Notes: generated from the sequence alone by a model not told the origin. DNA of 64,000 nt from Hymenobacter aerophilus DSM 13606 (GCF_000382225.1 NZ_KB907806.1:125559-189558); one strand, 5' to 3'. Positions 1 through 9,825 are shown, counted from the stretch's first letter. Program-made: numbers and translations.

Positions 1-780
1 CACGGCATCGAGTTCGGAAAGCTGCACCAGGGCCGGAATAAACTCGTCGGAAATGCCCTGGATGCGGTGCGAGCCCACTTTGTAGCCCGTGGTGAGGGTG
101 GGCGACTCGGCCGGCTCCAGCGGGTGCACGCGGATGTTGGGGTTCTGCTCGCGCAGGTACTGGCCGGTGCCCATCACGGTGCCGCCGGTGCCCACGCCGG
201 CCACGAAGGCATCGGGCCGCAGGCCCAGCGAGGCCAGCTGGTGCCAGATTTCGGGGCCGGTGGTGCGGGCGTGGGCTTCGGCGTTGGCGCGGTTCTCGAA
301 CTGCTGGGGCAGGAACACGGCATCATCCTGGGCGGCCATTTCCTCGGCCAGCTTTATGCTGCCCAGAAACCCACCCTCGGCCTTGCTGACCAGCGTAATA
401 TCGGCCCCCAAGCTGCGGATGATGCCGATGCGCTCCTGGCTCAGCCAGTCGGGGATGAGGATGCGCACCTGGTGGCCCAGCGCCCGGCCCAGCGCGGCAA
501 AGGCAATGCCGGTGTTGCCGCTGGTGGCCTCCACCAGCACATCGTGCGGGCGCAGACGGCCGGTGCGGTAGGCCTCCTGGAGCACGTACAGCGCCATGCG
601 GTCTTTGAGGCTGCCCGTCAGGTTGTAGTGCTCGCACTTTACATAGATGGTGCCTTCGCGGCCCTCGAAGCGGTAGCGCAGCGCCAGCATGGGCGTGTTG
701 CCCACCAGCAGCCACAGCTGCTGAAAAGTAGCCTGCAGCTCGGGCGCCAGCTCGGCGGGGGCAGTTAGTTGTGTTGACAT
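1..780 (-). CDS. cysM: Cysteine synthase, CysM-like, 3' end cut by window edge
   Basis: PLP-dependent beta-replacement enzyme, expected to make cysteine from O-acetylserine (or a related acceptor) and sulfide in the cytoplasm. The 260 visible codons start at ATG 780. They show the PLP-lysine motif TGSLKDRMA (Lys59), the substrate loop [10 protein letters not shown], a CysM-style PDWLSQER segment and TTGPEIW, then a glycine-rich [12 protein letters not shown] phosphate-binding loop. The C-terminal part, roughly 40-60 residues for this family, lies outside the window. It is the last visible gene on the minus strand downstream of dsbD, separated by a palindromic repeat. CysK versus CysM is judged by motif resemblance only. 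Confidence 0.88.
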   Translation of the reverse strand, partial: MSTQLTAPAELAPELQATFQQLWLLVGNTPMLALRYRFEGREGTIYVKCEHYNLTGSLKDRMALYVLQEAYRTGRLRPHDVLVEATSGNTGIAFAALGRALGHQVRILIPDWLSQERIGIIRSLGADITLVSKAEGGFLGSIKLAEEMAAQDDAVFLPQQFENRANAEAHARTTGPEIWHQLASLGLRPDAFVAGVGTGGTVMGTGQYLREQNPNIRVHPLEPAESPTLTTGYKVGSHRIQGISDEFIPALVQLSELDAV

Positions 781-817
781 AGAATTTTCAGGTAGGTCGT
801 GATGGTCTTTGGAAAAC

Positions 818-915
818 ACCTGTCATCCTGAGCGGAGCGAAGGACCTATACAGAAGCTAGCATCAAAAGACATTACCTTCTTTGCAGGTCCTTCGCTTCG
901 CTCAGGATGACAGGT
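818..915. repeat. Intergenic palindrome, family 1 (GGTCCTTCGC...CTCAGGATGACAG)
   Basis: The left arm begins ACCTGTCATCCTGAGC and the right arm ends CTCAGGATGACAGGT; about 30 bp pair with one or two mismatches. The loop holds GCTAGCATCAAAAGACATTACC-like sequence (856-877), which matches the reverse complement of the loop of the copy at 15868-15953 at 19 of 22 positions. Confidence 0.92.
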
Positions 916-924
916 AATCGTACT

Positions 925-3183
925 CTACTTGCCGAAGGCCTGCAGGCCGCTGTCGAGGAAGTTCACGAAGTTGTCGGCGTCGTAGTTGGCGCCCTGGGGC
1001 GGGGTGAGCACCTTTTCGGTGGCCGGGTCGAGCAGCACGTAGTAGGGCTGCGAGTTGGCCTGGTAGCGGCTGGCCTGGAAGTCGCTCCACTTGTTGGCAA
1101 TAGTGCGGATGGGCTTGCCGCTGAACGCCGACGTGGTGTGCTCAGCCACGGGCAGCTCCGTTTTGTCGTCCACGTACAGCTGCACCAGCACGTAATCCTG
1201 GCGCAGGCGCTGGAGCACGCGCGGGTCGGGCCACACGGTGGCTTCCATTTTGCGGCAGTTCACGCAGGCGTGGCCGGTGAAGTCAATCAGCAGCGGCTTG
1301 CCGGCGGCCTGGGCAGCGGCGCGGGCTTCGTCGTAATCGAAGTAGGCATCGAGGCCCAGCGGGGCATGAAACAGGTCGGCGTACTTGTGGGTTGGGCGTG
1401 GCGTGGCGGGGCCGGCCGAAACCGGGCCGCCGCCGAGCGAGGGCGTGTAGAGGTCGAAATCCTGGGTATGCTGGGGCGGCAGGAAGGCGGCCACGGCCTT
1501 GAGCGGCGCGCCCCACAAACCCGGCACCAGGTACATGGTGAACGAGAGCGTGAGCACGGCCAGCAGCAGCCGCGTTACCGACAGGCCACCGGCCGGCGCG
1601 CTGCCATCATGGGCCAGCGGCAGCTTGCCCAGCAGATAAAAGCCCAGCAGGCCGAAAATGATAATCCACAGCGCCAGGAATACCTCGCGGTCGAACCACT
1701 CCCAATGGTAGGCCAAATCGACATTGGAGAGGAACTTGAGGGCCAGGGCCAACTCCAGAAAGCCCAGCACCACCTTCACCGAGTTCAGCCAGCCGCCCGA
1801 TTTAGGCAGCGCCTTCAGCCAGGCCGGGAACAAAGCAAACAGCGTGAAGGGCAACGCCAGCGCCAGCGAGAAGCCCAGCATGCCGATGGCCGGCCCCAGG
1901 TACTGCCCGGTAGTGGCAGCCTGCACCAGCAGCGTGCCGATGATGGGGCCGGTGCACGAAAACGACACCAGCGCCAGCGTGGCGGCCATAAAAAACAGGC
2001 CCGTCAGCCCGCCCTGGTCGGCGCGGGCATCGGCCTTGTTCACCCAGGAGCTGGGCAGCGTCAGCTCGAAAGCGCCCAGGAACGAGGCGGCAAACACGAG
2101 CAGCAAGGCAAAAAACAGGAAGTTGAAGATGCCGTTGGTGGCCAGCTCGTTCAGTGCGTCGGCACCGAACAGCACCGTAATCAAGAGCCCCAGGGCCACG
2201 TAAATGACGATGATGCTGAGCCCGTAGATGGCGGCCCGGCCCACGGATTTGCTCCGCGAATGGTCCTGCTTGGTGAAGTAGCTGACCGTGAAGGGCAGCA
2301 GCGGGAAGATGCAGGGCATCAGCAGCGCCGCCAGTCCGCCCACGAAACCCGCCAGGAAAATCGCCCACAACGACGAAGGCGCCTCCTCCGCTACCGGCGC
2401 CCCGGCTGTTAACGTAGCATCGGCCGCCGGCGCCACCGTAGCACCGGCCACCTCCGACGCCCCCGTTGCAGCGGCGGTATCGGCGGCAGCCGGGACGGTG
2501 GTAGCATCGGGCGCTACCGTTGTCACTGCGGACTCAGCCGGCGCGGTAACGGCTGGGGTTGCAGTGGCTGGCGTGGTGCTGGTAGTGGCCGCCGCCGAAG
2601 CGGCCGGCGTGGTTTTGGCTGGCGTGGTCTTGGCCGGCGTGGCCGTAACAGGGGCCGCGGCGGTGGTTTTGGGCTCGGCCGCTTTGGGCTCGGCGGCCGC
2701 AACGGGCGTCTCCGTCAGGGCGCTGGCCGGCACCGACACGGTGATGCTGAACGGTACGTCCTCGGGCGGCAGGCAGCGCTGGTCGTCGCAGACCATGTAG
2801 GTGAGCGTGCCCTTGATGGTGGCCGTGGGGGCCGTCAGGCGCACGGCCTGGGTGAAGGTGGCCTGCTCCTCGAACGAGGAGATTTCCATGCCGAACATTT
2901 CCTCGTAGGCTGTGTGCGGCTTGGTGGCTTCCTTGGGCTTGCCAGTCAGCACATAGCCCGCGCCCTTCTCAAACTCGAACGAAGTAGCCACCGGCCCGCC
3001 CGGCTTCACATTCAGCGAGTAAATATGCCAGTTGGGGTCGATGTTGGCCGTGAAGCTGAGCGTGGCGTTGGCCCCGCCGGTTGGCTTGGCCCCGAAGCTC
3101 CACTTCACCGGCCGCAGAATCTGGGCCTGGGCGGCCAGTCCGGCGGTGAGGAGCAGGCAGAGCAGCAAAAACAGTTTTTTCAT
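925..3183 (-). CDS. dsbD: DsbD-like thiol:disulfide interchange protein
   Basis: Inner-membrane protein expected to carry electrons from cytoplasmic thioredoxin to periplasmic thiol proteins. It has 752 residues. The order is signal peptide (1-20), an N-terminal DsbD-type beta domain (about 25-150), an unusually long Ala/Thr/Pro linker (about 155-265), a CcdA-like membrane domain with the redox cysteines in LMPCIFPLLPF and SFSCTGPIIG, and a C-terminal thioredoxin-like domain with ACVNCRK (Cys640, Cys643). All six features of a working relay are present in outline. It lies downstream of the TlpA-like gene, a likely redox client. The low-complexity linker is the only odd part. Confidence 0.9.
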   Translation of the reverse strand: MKKLFLLLCLLLTAGLAAQAQILRPVKWSFGAKPTGGANATLSFTANIDPNWHIYSLNVKPGGPVATSFEFEKGAGYVLTGKPKEATKPHTAYEEMFGMEISSFEEQATFTQAVRLTAPTATIKGTLTYMVCDDQRCLPPEDVPFSITVSVPASALTETPVAAAEPKAAEPKTTAAAPVTATPAKTTPAKTTPAASAAATTSTTPATATPAVTAPAESAVTTVAPDATTVPAAADTAAATGASEVAGATVAPAADATLTAGAPVAEEAPSSLWAIFLAGFVGGLAALLMPCIFPLLPFTVSYFTKQDHSRSKSVGRAAIYGLSIIVIYVALGLLITVLFGADALNELATNGIFNFLFFALLLVFAASFLGAFELTLPSSWVNKADARADQGGLTGLFFMAATLALVSFSCTGPIIGTLLVQAATTGQYLGPAIGMLGFSLALALPFTLFALFPAWLKALPKSGGWLNSVKVVLGFLELALALKFLSNVDLAYHWEWFDREVFLALWIIIFGLLGFYLLGKLPLAHDGSAPAGGLSVTRLLLAVLTLSFTMYLVPGLWGAPLKAVAAFLPPQHTQDFDLYTPSLGGGPVSAGPATPRPTHKYADLFHAPLGLDAYFDYDEARAAAQAAGKPLLIDFTGHACVNCRKMEATVWPDPRVLQRLRQDYVLVQLYVDDKTELPVAEHTTSAFSGKPIRTIANKWSDFQASRYQANSQPYYVLLDPATEKVLTPPQGANYDADNFVNFLDSGLQAFGK

Positions 3184-3253
3184 GCGAGGGAAGGAGGGTG
3201 GTAGGGCGAGCAGATGGCCCAGGCATTAGGAACGAATGACTATAAAGTTAGAG

Positions 3254-3400
3254 GCTAGCGCTAGCTCCCCTCCTTGGAAAGGAGGGGCTGGGGGTGGTTG
3301 ATGATGAAAGAACGATGACTAAAACTAGCTTCTAATTGATGTTCAACGCTAGTCAACCACCCCCAACCCCTCCTTTCCAAGGAGGGGAGCTAGCACTAGC
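3254..3400. repeat. Intergenic palindrome, family 5 (CCCCTCCTTTCCAAGGAGGGG)
   Basis: Arms of about 48 bp pair with three mismatches. Each arm itself contains the nested palindrome CCCTCCTTGGAAAGGAGGG. The loop carries GATGTTCAACG just before the right arm, resembling the TCGTTCAA core of other palindromes in this window. It lies between the dsbD start and the stop of the TlpA-like gene. Confidence 0.9.
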
Positions 3401-3426
3401 CCCTAGCTTTAGAAAGGCCCAACGGC

Positions 3427-4617
3427 TCAGATTTTCAGGTCCTGGAGCGTGGCGTCGAGGTAGGCGCCGCGCATTTCCACGCGCATGATGCGGCCTTGTT
3501 TGTCGAGCATCAGGCTGAAGGGGATGCCCAGGATGCCGTAAGCTTTGGCAATGTCGCCCTCGAAACCCCGGGTGTCCACCAGCTGGGGCCACACCATGCC
3601 TTCCTCCTTCATGGCCTTGCGCCAGTCGGCATCCTTTTCATCAAACGAGATGCTCACAATCTGGAAGTTCTTGCCCTTGGTTTCGTACACGTTGCGCAGG
3701 TGCGGAATTTCGGCCCGGCAGGGGCCGCACCACGAAGCCCAGAACTCCAGCAGCGTGTACTTGTCCTTGGGCACGTAGCTCGACAGCTTCACCTGCTTGC
3801 CCTCGGGCGTGGTCAGGGTGAAATCTTGGTACTTGGTGCCGATGGCGGTCAGCTTAGCCTTCTCGGCCTTCTCGTTGAAGGCGGCCAGGCGCGGCGTGCC
3901 GGCCCAGCCCTTCGCCACGGCGGCCTGCAGCTCCTCAATCTGCTTCACGGTCATATCCACGAACATGCCGCTCAGGAAGTAGTTGGCCTGGTCGTAGGCC
4001 ACCACCGACTGGGGGTTGGCCTTGATGAACGCCATTTTCCGCTCGCGCAGCTGGTCGTTGAGCGCCCACTCCTGCTTGGCTAGCTTGATGCCCACCGGGG
4101 TGTTAAACTTGCCCTCCATCGCGGGGATGTGGAACTCGTCGGTATACTGCTTATTCACGGCGGCCAGCTGCTTGCCCAGCGGGGCCAGCGACTCGCGCAG
4201 GGTCGCAGCCTGGTTTTCGGTGGCCGAGCCGGTAATGCGGGGCTGGGCCACCACCCGGTCGCGCTTGAAGTAGAAAGTGGGCAGGCTGTCGAGGTTGCCG
4301 GCGTAGCTGATGGGCGAATTCTCCAGGTAGAAGCTCGACATCAGCCAGTTGCGCTGGGAAGACTTCTCCCCCTTCGGCGTTTTGTCGATAATAATGCGGT
4401 GCAAATCGGGGCCGGCCAGCTTGCCCTTGAACATAAAGCGGCCGTTTTGGATAACGGTGCTGTCGACCATGTGCGGGTCGGGCCAGTGCGTGTCCTGCAG
4501 ATACACCTTCAGCCCGTCGGGGGCATTGGCCACCCGGCCATCAATGGTGTACTGGTTCTGGGCCACGGCCGAGCACGAGGCCAGCAGGAGGGAAGAAAGG
4601 AAAAGCAGGTTTTTCAT
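3427..4617 (-). CDS. TlpA/ResA-like thiol-disulfide oxidoreductase, DUF4369-type N-terminus
   Basis: Periplasmic, membrane-tethered redox protein of 396 residues. The N-terminus MKNLLFLSSLLLASCSA fits a lipoprotein signal with the cysteine in LASC. Residues about 20-120 resemble the DUF4369 beta domain that precedes thioredoxin folds in Bacteroidota, followed by a helical spacer. The C-terminal AhpC/TSA-like fold carries FWASWCGPCRAEIP with the redox pair Cys297/Cys300, and later the cis-proline segment GIPFSL. It sits between susD and dsbD on the same strand, so DsbD probably keeps its cysteines reduced. The client protein is unknown. Confidence 0.87.
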   Translation of the reverse strand: MKNLLFLSSLLLASCSAVAQNQYTIDGRVANAPDGLKVYLQDTHWPDPHMVDSTVIQNGRFMFKGKLAGPDLHRIIIDKTPKGEKSSQRNWLMSSFYLENSPISYAGNLDSLPTFYFKRDRVVAQPRITGSATENQAATLRESLAPLGKQLAAVNKQYTDEFHIPAMEGKFNTPVGIKLAKQEWALNDQLRERKMAFIKANPQSVVAYDQANYFLSGMFVDMTVKQIEELQAAVAKGWAGTPRLAAFNEKAEKAKLTAIGTKYQDFTLTTPEGKQVKLSSYVPKDKYTLLEFWASWCGPCRAEIPHLRNVYETKGKNFQIVSISFDEKDADWRKAMKEEGMVWPQLVDTRGFEGDIAKAYGILGIPFSLMLDKQGRIMRVEMRGAYLDATLQDLKI

Positions 4618-4657
4618 GTCAGGGAAAAGAATGAGTAGGAATGGACGGGAAACCGCC

Positions 4658-4747
4658 TGTCATCCTGAGCTGGCGAAGGACCTATACAGCAATGCTAATG
4701 TTAGATGATGCCTTCTGTATAGGTCCTTCGCTGGGCTCAGGATGACA
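4658..4747. repeat. Intergenic palindrome, family 1
   Basis: The left arm is TGTCATCCTGAGCTGGCGAAGG and the right arm ends CTTCGCTGGGCTCAGGATGACA, followed inwards by CCTATACAG paired with CTGTATAGG. The loop contains GCTAATGTTAGATGATG. It lies between the TlpA-like gene start and the susD-like stop. Confidence 0.9.
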
Positions 4748-4760
4748 AGTGGCTAGGTTG

Positions 4761-6086
4761 CTACGGGTGGTTGCGCACCATGCCGGGGTTGAAGCGCAGC
4801 ACCCGCGCCGGAATTTCGAAGGTGTAGCGTGGGCTGCGGGGCGGCAGCGTTTCCAGCACCTGGCCTTCGGGGCCGAGGCGCTGCACGGCGGGCATGCGGC
4901 CCTGCGCATCGAGGCGCTTCATGTCCTGCCAGCGGGTGCCGCGGAAGGGCAGCTCGCGGCGGCGCTCCAGCAGCACGGTGGCCAGGGCCTCGGGGCCGGT
5001 GCCCACTTCCAGCGGCTCGTAGCTAAAGGCGTCGATGCGTTTCTCGCGCAGCTCCTCCAGCACGGCCAGCGCCTGGGCGGCCTGCCCGGCGCGGGCCAGT
5101 GCCTCGGCCCGAATCAGCAGCATTTCGGCGAAGCTAATGCCGTGAATGCCGTAGTCAAACCGCCCGTACACGAAGCCCGAACCGATATCCAACGAAAGCA
5201 GCTGAGGCCGCAAGTCGTCGGGCTCGTAGAGGGCCAGCAGGTCGGGCGAGTAGTTCAGGAAGAAAAGGCCGCCAATATCATCGGCCTGCCGCAGCCACAG
5301 AATTTCGGGATCCTCCGAGTCGACGGGGATATTGAATTCGTTGTAGTCGTTGAGCTGGTGGGGAGCTTGCAGGGCGTTTTCGGCGTAGGTTTTGGCCCCG
5401 GCGTAGTCCTGCATGTACAGGCTGATGCGCGCCAGCATCCCGTAGGCCACGTACTTGGTTACGCGGGCCCGATTCACGTTGGTGGGCGGCAGCACGGCGG
5501 CGGCGCGCAGCAGGTTCTGGCGCAGCGTGTCGAGCATTGTTTGCACCGGCATGCGCGGGGGCGTGGCGTCCGTCACGTCGATGCCCGTTACGAAGGGCAC
5601 GCCGGGGTCGGTGGCGGCGGTGGCCGGGTTGTAGGCCTTGGCAAACACCGTGAGCAGGTTGAAATACAGGTCGGCGCGCATCACCAGGGCCTCGCCCAGC
5701 ACCTGCTGGCGCTTCTGGGCCGTGCCGTCGGTGGCATCAAGCACTTGGCTGATGATGACGTTGGCGTTGTAAATGGACCGGTAGGCCGGGCCCCACACCA
5801 GCGGGCTCGATTCCTGCTCCACATCGAGGTTGGAGTTCCAGAAGTAGGCGTTGGCCAGGCTCGTGCCGGCCTGCTTGGTCAGGCTGGGCTCCTGCACGTC
5901 GTCGCTCATATAGAGCATGGCCAGCGGGAAGGTCTGGTTCAGGACCGGCGAGTTGAGAATCAGCTCGTAGTCAGCTACCTGCTGAGGTATCACCAGGCCC
6001 TTGGGCTTCACGTCGAGGTACTTCTCGCAGCCCGTCAGGGCCAGGGCCGCCAGGGGCAATGCGGCCAGTAAACGAAGGTTTTTCAT
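4761..6086 (-). CDS. SusD/RagB-family outer-membrane nutrient-binding lipoprotein
   Basis: Surface lipoprotein that caps a SusC-type transporter and captures substrate. The 441-residue sequence starts with the lipoprotein signal MKNLRLLAALPLAALALTGC (Cys20). It then has the SusD N-terminal pattern EKYLDVKPKG, helical TPR-like repeats (LGEALVMRADLYFNLL, YVAYGMLARISLYMQDY) and the SusD C-terminal end ELPFRGTRWQDMKRL. The start lies 12 nt downstream of the susC stop, so the two are co-transcribed. The sequence does not reveal whether the ligand is a glycan, a peptide or something else; no glycoside hydrolase is nearby. Confidence 0.92.
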   Translation of the reverse strand: MKNLRLLAALPLAALALTGCEKYLDVKPKGLVIPQQVADYELILNSPVLNQTFPLAMLYMSDDVQEPSLTKQAGTSLANAYFWNSNLDVEQESSPLVWGPAYRSIYNANVIISQVLDATDGTAQKRQQVLGEALVMRADLYFNLLTVFAKAYNPATAATDPGVPFVTGIDVTDATPPRMPVQTMLDTLRQNLLRAAAVLPPTNVNRARVTKYVAYGMLARISLYMQDYAGAKTYAENALQAPHQLNDYNEFNIPVDSEDPEILWLRQADDIGGLFFLNYSPDLLALYEPDDLRPQLLSLDIGSGFVYGRFDYGIHGISFAEMLLIRAEALARAGQAAQALAVLEELREKRIDAFSYEPLEVGTGPEALATVLLERRRELPFRGTRWQDMKRLDAQGRMPAVQRLGPEGQVLETLPPRSPRYTFEIPARVLRFNPGMVRNHP

Positions 6087-6098
6087 TGTCGGGCGGGC

Positions 6099-9000
6099 TT
6101 AGAAGTTGGCGTAGAGCGACAGGCTGTAGAAGGGCTTGGGCCGCAGCAGGCGGGTACCGTCGCGCCGGTCGATGGCGTCGGGGTCGATGTCGTTGCCGCT
6201 GAACGTGTAGTTGAACGCGTTCTGCACCTGGCCCCGCAGCTGAGTGCGCTCCAGGCCCAGGTTGGTAAAGAAGGCTGACTTGAGGTTGTAGCTCAGCACG
6301 ATGTCGCGCAGGCGGATATTGTCGGCTTTGCGCACGAAGTCGCCGGCGAAACCGTAGGCCGAGCGGGTGTAGTCGTCGAAGTAGCCGGGCTCGCCGAGGC
6401 CGGGCGAGAAGCCGGGCACGCGGGTCGTCAGCTCGTCGCCGGGCTGCTGCCAGTAGTCAGTAGCGCCCTGCTGCACGCGGCCGGCGCCGCTCAGGCCCTG
6501 CACCTGTAGCGGGTCGGGGGCCTCCACGCGCATCACGTAGCCGCCGTAGTACATGAACAGGAAGTACAGGTCGAAATTCTTGTAGCTCAGCTGGTTGTTC
6601 AGGCCCAGCACGTAGCGCGGCGTGGTGCTGCCCTTGTACTCCAGGTCGGCCAGCGTGATGCTTTCCGAGCCGGTGCCCGACAGCGTCAGCAGGCGCCGGG
6701 TGCCGTCCTGCCCAAAAATTTCGGGCTGGCCCAGCGCGTTCAGGCCGGCGTAGCGGTAGGCAAACAGCGCATTCACCGGGTAGCCCTGCTGCAGGCTGAG
6801 CACCGAAATCAGCGGGGCGCCATCGGGGTCGCCGGTCACGGTTTTCACCTTCGTTACCTCGTTTTTGTTGAACGAAGCCGTCAGCTGGGTACGCCACGAG
6901 AAGTCCTGGGCCCGCAGGTTCAGGCTGTTCACACTGAATTCCAGGCCCCGGTTGCGGATGGCGGCCGTGTTGGCGCGGTACTCGTTGAAGCCCAGCGTGG
7001 GGTCGGCGGCGTACTGCCCGAAAATGTCGTCCGAGTTCTTCAGGTAGTAATCCACCGCCCCGTACAGGCGGCCGCCGAACAGCGCGTAGTCGAGGCCGGC
7101 GTTGTAGTTCTTGGTCTTCTCCCAGCGAATCGACTGGTTGCGGGGCGCCAGCACGTCGTAGTACTGCTGCACCGGGTCGAGGTAGTAGTTGAGGTCCGAC
7201 GTAAGCACCAGAAACCGGCCGCTGTTGCTGGTGGGCACGTTGCCGTTCAGGCCGTAGGCCAGGCGCAGCTTCAACTCATCCACCCACTCGGTTTCTCGCA
7301 GGAAGCTTTCCTGCTTGAGCCGCCAGTTGGCGCCCACCGAGTAAAACGGGTTGTTGCGGTACTCGGGGTCGGTGCCGAACAGGTTCGACTTATCGAGCCG
7401 GATGCTGCCGGTGAGCGTGTAGCGGTCGAAGTAGGTATAGGCCGCGTTGCCGTAGAACGACACGAAGCGCTGGTCGTTGTAGCGCTCGTTGAAGTAGCTG
7501 CTGAACGGGAACGTGGCCGGGCTTGCGGTGGGCAGCGTTTTAAACACCGGCGCCCGGTACGAGGTCAGGTTCACCTGGTTGATGGGCTTGGCAATCAGCG
7601 TCTGCCCGTCATAGCCGAAAAAGGTGTTGGTGAAGTCGGAGTTCGTGATTTTGCGCACCTCCATGCCCGCCAGGCCGGTGATGGTGTGCTTGAGGTCGTC
7701 GCTGCTGCGGTCCACGTTCAGGTGGCCGCGCAGCGTGTAGCTCTTGGTCTGCCCGTTCACGCGGGTCAGAAACGAGCCGCGGGGCAGGTCCGAAAACACC
7801 GGCACGCCGGTTACCGGGTCTTTGCCGGCCTTGTAGTTGAGCAGCCGCCGCACCACCAGCGCGTCCTCGGTCAGCAGCCGCGACTGGGTGCTGGGCTGGT
7901 CTTCGTACACGCCGCCCAAATCCAGGTTCAGCCAGTTGGTCAGGTCGGCCCGCAGCCGCCCCTGCAGGCGCAGCGTGGTCGAATTAAGCTTGCTGGTGCT
8001 GGCCGTCAGTTCCTGGTAGGGGAAGTAGCGGCCGTCGTAGAGGCCCAGGGCCAGGTTTTGCTCGTTGAAGTCGTTGTTGATGCCCGTGTTGGGGTTGAGG
8101 CCCGGCCCCAGCGCCACGGGCAGGGCCCGGCCGTTCTCATCCACCAGCCGCTCATAAGGCAAAAAGTTGTTCAGGTACTCGCCCGAAAGGCCGCTGGCCG
8201 ATTGGAAAGGGCTTTTGGTGGTGGTGTTGGCGTAGCGCCCCCGGAACTCGAAGCTCAGGCGGTTCGTGAAGCGGTGGGTGCTGGCCAGGTTCAGCAGAAT
8301 CCGCTCGTTGCCGGTGCGCACCTGCTGGTCGTCCTCGCCCAAGTAGTTGAGGCCGATGAGGTAGGTGTTCTTCTCGCCGCCGCCGCTCATGTCGAAATCC
8401 ACCTGCCGGGCCTGGCGGGCCCGGTAAAACAGCCGCTCGTACTCCTTCAGGTTGTCGTAGGCGCCAATCTGGGCCACCCGCTGGTCGAGCACGCCCCGGT
8501 CAATCTTGCCCTCCTTGAAATCGAACACCGCGTCCTGCACCGGCGACGTGCCCACGCCGGCCCGCAGCCCCGCCCGCGTAGCGTCGGTCGAGAGCAGGTA
8601 GTCGCGCTGCAGGTTGGAGTAGTCGGCGGCGCTGGCGTAGTTGAGGTAGCCGAAGTCGGAGCGCGGCTGCACGCCGTAGGTGGCGCGCAAGCTGAACACC
8701 GGCGCGCCCGATTTGCCGCTCTTGGTTTCAATCACAATCACGCCGTTCGAGGCGCGGGTGCCGTAAATCGAGGCCGCCGCGGCGTCCTTCAGCACGTTCA
8801 CCGACACAATATCGTTGGGGTTGATGCTGCGGATGTCGATTTCGGTGGGGAAGCCGTTGAGTACAATCAGCGGCTGGCGCACGGCATCAAACGTCGACAC
8901 GCCCCGGATGGCCAGCTCGCCGGTCTGGCTGTTATACAGCAGGCCGGGCACCTTGCCCTCCAGGCTCTCCAAAAAGTTGCCCGTTACGGCCACCCGCTGG

Positions 9001-9731
9001 TCGTACTGCTCGCGGTTCAGCGAGGCCACCGAGCCCGTGAGGCGCTCCTTTTCAATCTCCTGGTAGCCGGTAGCCACCACCTGCACCTCGTCCATCTGGT
9101 TGCTGGTGGGCTGCAGCGGAATATTGAGCGTGGTGCGGCCCGCCACCACCTGAATTTCCTGGGTGATGTAGCCGATGTAGCTGAACACCAGGATTTCGCC
9201 CGCCTCGGCCTGCACCGTAAACCGGCCGCTGGCATCGGTGGTGCTGCCCCGGGTGGTGCCCTTCACGGCTACCGTAGCGCCCTCCAGCGGCTTCTGGTCG
9301 CTGGTGCTGCTCACTACGCCGCTGATGGTTTGCTGGCCCTGCTGCACCGAGGTTGTCGGGGCGGCGGCCTGCTCGCGGGGCTTCACCACAATCGTGTTGT
9401 CGGTGATGACGTAGGTCAGCGGCTGGTCGGCGAAGCACGCGGCCAGCACCTGCTCCAGCGGCTGCTGCTTGGCCGACACCGTGACGGGCCGGGCCTTGCG
9501 CAGCAGCTCCTCATTATAAATGAAGAGGTAGCGGCTCTGGCGGTTGATTTCCTTGAACACCTGCGACAGCGGCGCGTTGCGCACTTCCAGGTTGATGTTC
9601 TGCGAATAAGCCAGCGCGTGCACCTGCAAACAGGCGGCCAGCGAAAACAGCACCGTGGTGCGGGCCACCCGACCAGCCCGGCCCGGGCTGCCGGTGGTGG
9701 CGGGCGCCAAGTAGCGTAGAGGGAACTTCAT
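6099..9731 (-). CDS. SusC/RagA-family TonB-dependent outer-membrane transporter with STN domain
   Basis: Outer-membrane barrel that imports its substrate with TonB energy. I place the start at ATG 9731 (1210 aa, MKFPLRYLAP...), because the open frame further upstream translates a nucleotide repeat (Pro-His-Phe run) and a normal signal sequence follows this ATG. The domain order is signal peptide, STN domain (INLEVRNAPLSQVFKEI... to NTIVVKPRE), a carboxypeptidase-like beta domain (TISGVVSSTSDQKPLEGA), the SusC plug with VLKDAAAASIYGTRASNGVI, and a long barrel ending in FYSLSLYANF. An STN domain marks receptors that signal to a FecR/ECF pair, and exactly that pair lies upstream. Confidence 0.93.
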   Translation of the reverse strand: MKFPLRYLAPATTGSPGRAGRVARTTVLFSLAACLQVHALAYSQNINLEVRNAPLSQVFKEINRQSRYLFIYNEELLRKARPVTVSAKQQPLEQVLAACFADQPLTYVITDNTIVVKPREQAAAPTTSVQQGQQTISGVVSSTSDQKPLEGATVAVKGTTRGSTTDASGRFTVQAEAGEILVFSYIGYITQEIQVVAGRTTLNIPLQPTSNQMDEVQVVATGYQEIEKERLTGSVASLNREQYDQRVAVTGNFLESLEGKVPGLLYNSQTGELAIRGVSTFDAVRQPLIVLNGFPTEIDIRSINPNDIVSVNVLKDAAAASIYGTRASNGVIVIETKSGKSGAPVFSLRATYGVQPRSDFGYLNYASAADYSNLQRDYLLSTDATRAGLRAGVGTSPVQDAVFDFKEGKIDRGVLDQRVAQIGAYDNLKEYERLFYRARQARQVDFDMSGGGEKNTYLIGLNYLGEDDQQVRTGNERILLNLASTHRFTNRLSFEFRGRYANTTTKSPFQSASGLSGEYLNNFLPYERLVDENGRALPVALGPGLNPNTGINNDFNEQNLALGLYDGRYFPYQELTASTSKLNSTTLRLQGRLRADLTNWLNLDLGGVYEDQPSTQSRLLTEDALVVRRLLNYKAGKDPVTGVPVFSDLPRGSFLTRVNGQTKSYTLRGHLNVDRSSDDLKHTITGLAGMEVRKITNSDFTNTFFGYDGQTLIAKPINQVNLTSYRAPVFKTLPTASPATFPFSSYFNERYNDQRFVSFYGNAAYTYFDRYTLTGSIRLDKSNLFGTDPEYRNNPFYSVGANWRLKQESFLRETEWVDELKLRLAYGLNGNVPTSNSGRFLVLTSDLNYYLDPVQQYYDVLAPRNQSIRWEKTKNYNAGLDYALFGGRLYGAVDYYLKNSDDIFGQYAADPTLGFNEYRANTAAIRNRGLEFSVNSLNLRAQDFSWRTQLTASFNKNEVTKVKTVTGDPDGAPLISVLSLQQGYPVNALFAYRYAGLNALGQPEIFGQDGTRRLLTLSGTGSESITLADLEYKGSTTPRYVLGLNNQLSYKNFDLYFLFMYYGGYVMRVEAPDPLQVQGLSGAGRVQQGATDYWQQPGDELTTRVPGFSPGLGEPGYFDDYTRSAYGFAGDFVRKADNIRLRDIVLSYNLKSAFFTNLGLERTQLRGQVQNAFNYTFSGNDIDPDAIDRRDGTRLLRPKPFYSLSLYANF

Positions 9732-9760
9732 AAGCGAGGGGAAGCAGTTGAAGTGAGGAA

Positions 9761-9825
9761 TGTGAAGGGAATGTGCGGAATGTGGGAAATGTGGGAAATG
9801 TGGGAAATGTGCAGAATGTGGCAGA
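9761..9825. repeat. 9-bp tandem repeat (TGTGGGAAA) in the susC leader
   Basis: Three perfect copies of TGTGGGAAA (9781-9807) are flanked by degenerate copies such as TGTGCGGAA and TGTGCAGAA, giving roughly seven units. The array lies in the untranslated stretch between fecR and the chosen susC start. Its length is a multiple of three, so it leaves a frame open upstream of susC. Confidence 0.85.

Noticed and set aside
818..915. Palindromes as ordinary rho-independent terminators
   Set aside because: Loops are 20-40 nt, T tracts are absent, and several copies sit between divergent genes or at 5' ends. True terminators with T tracts are present separately (20171, 21991, 57077).
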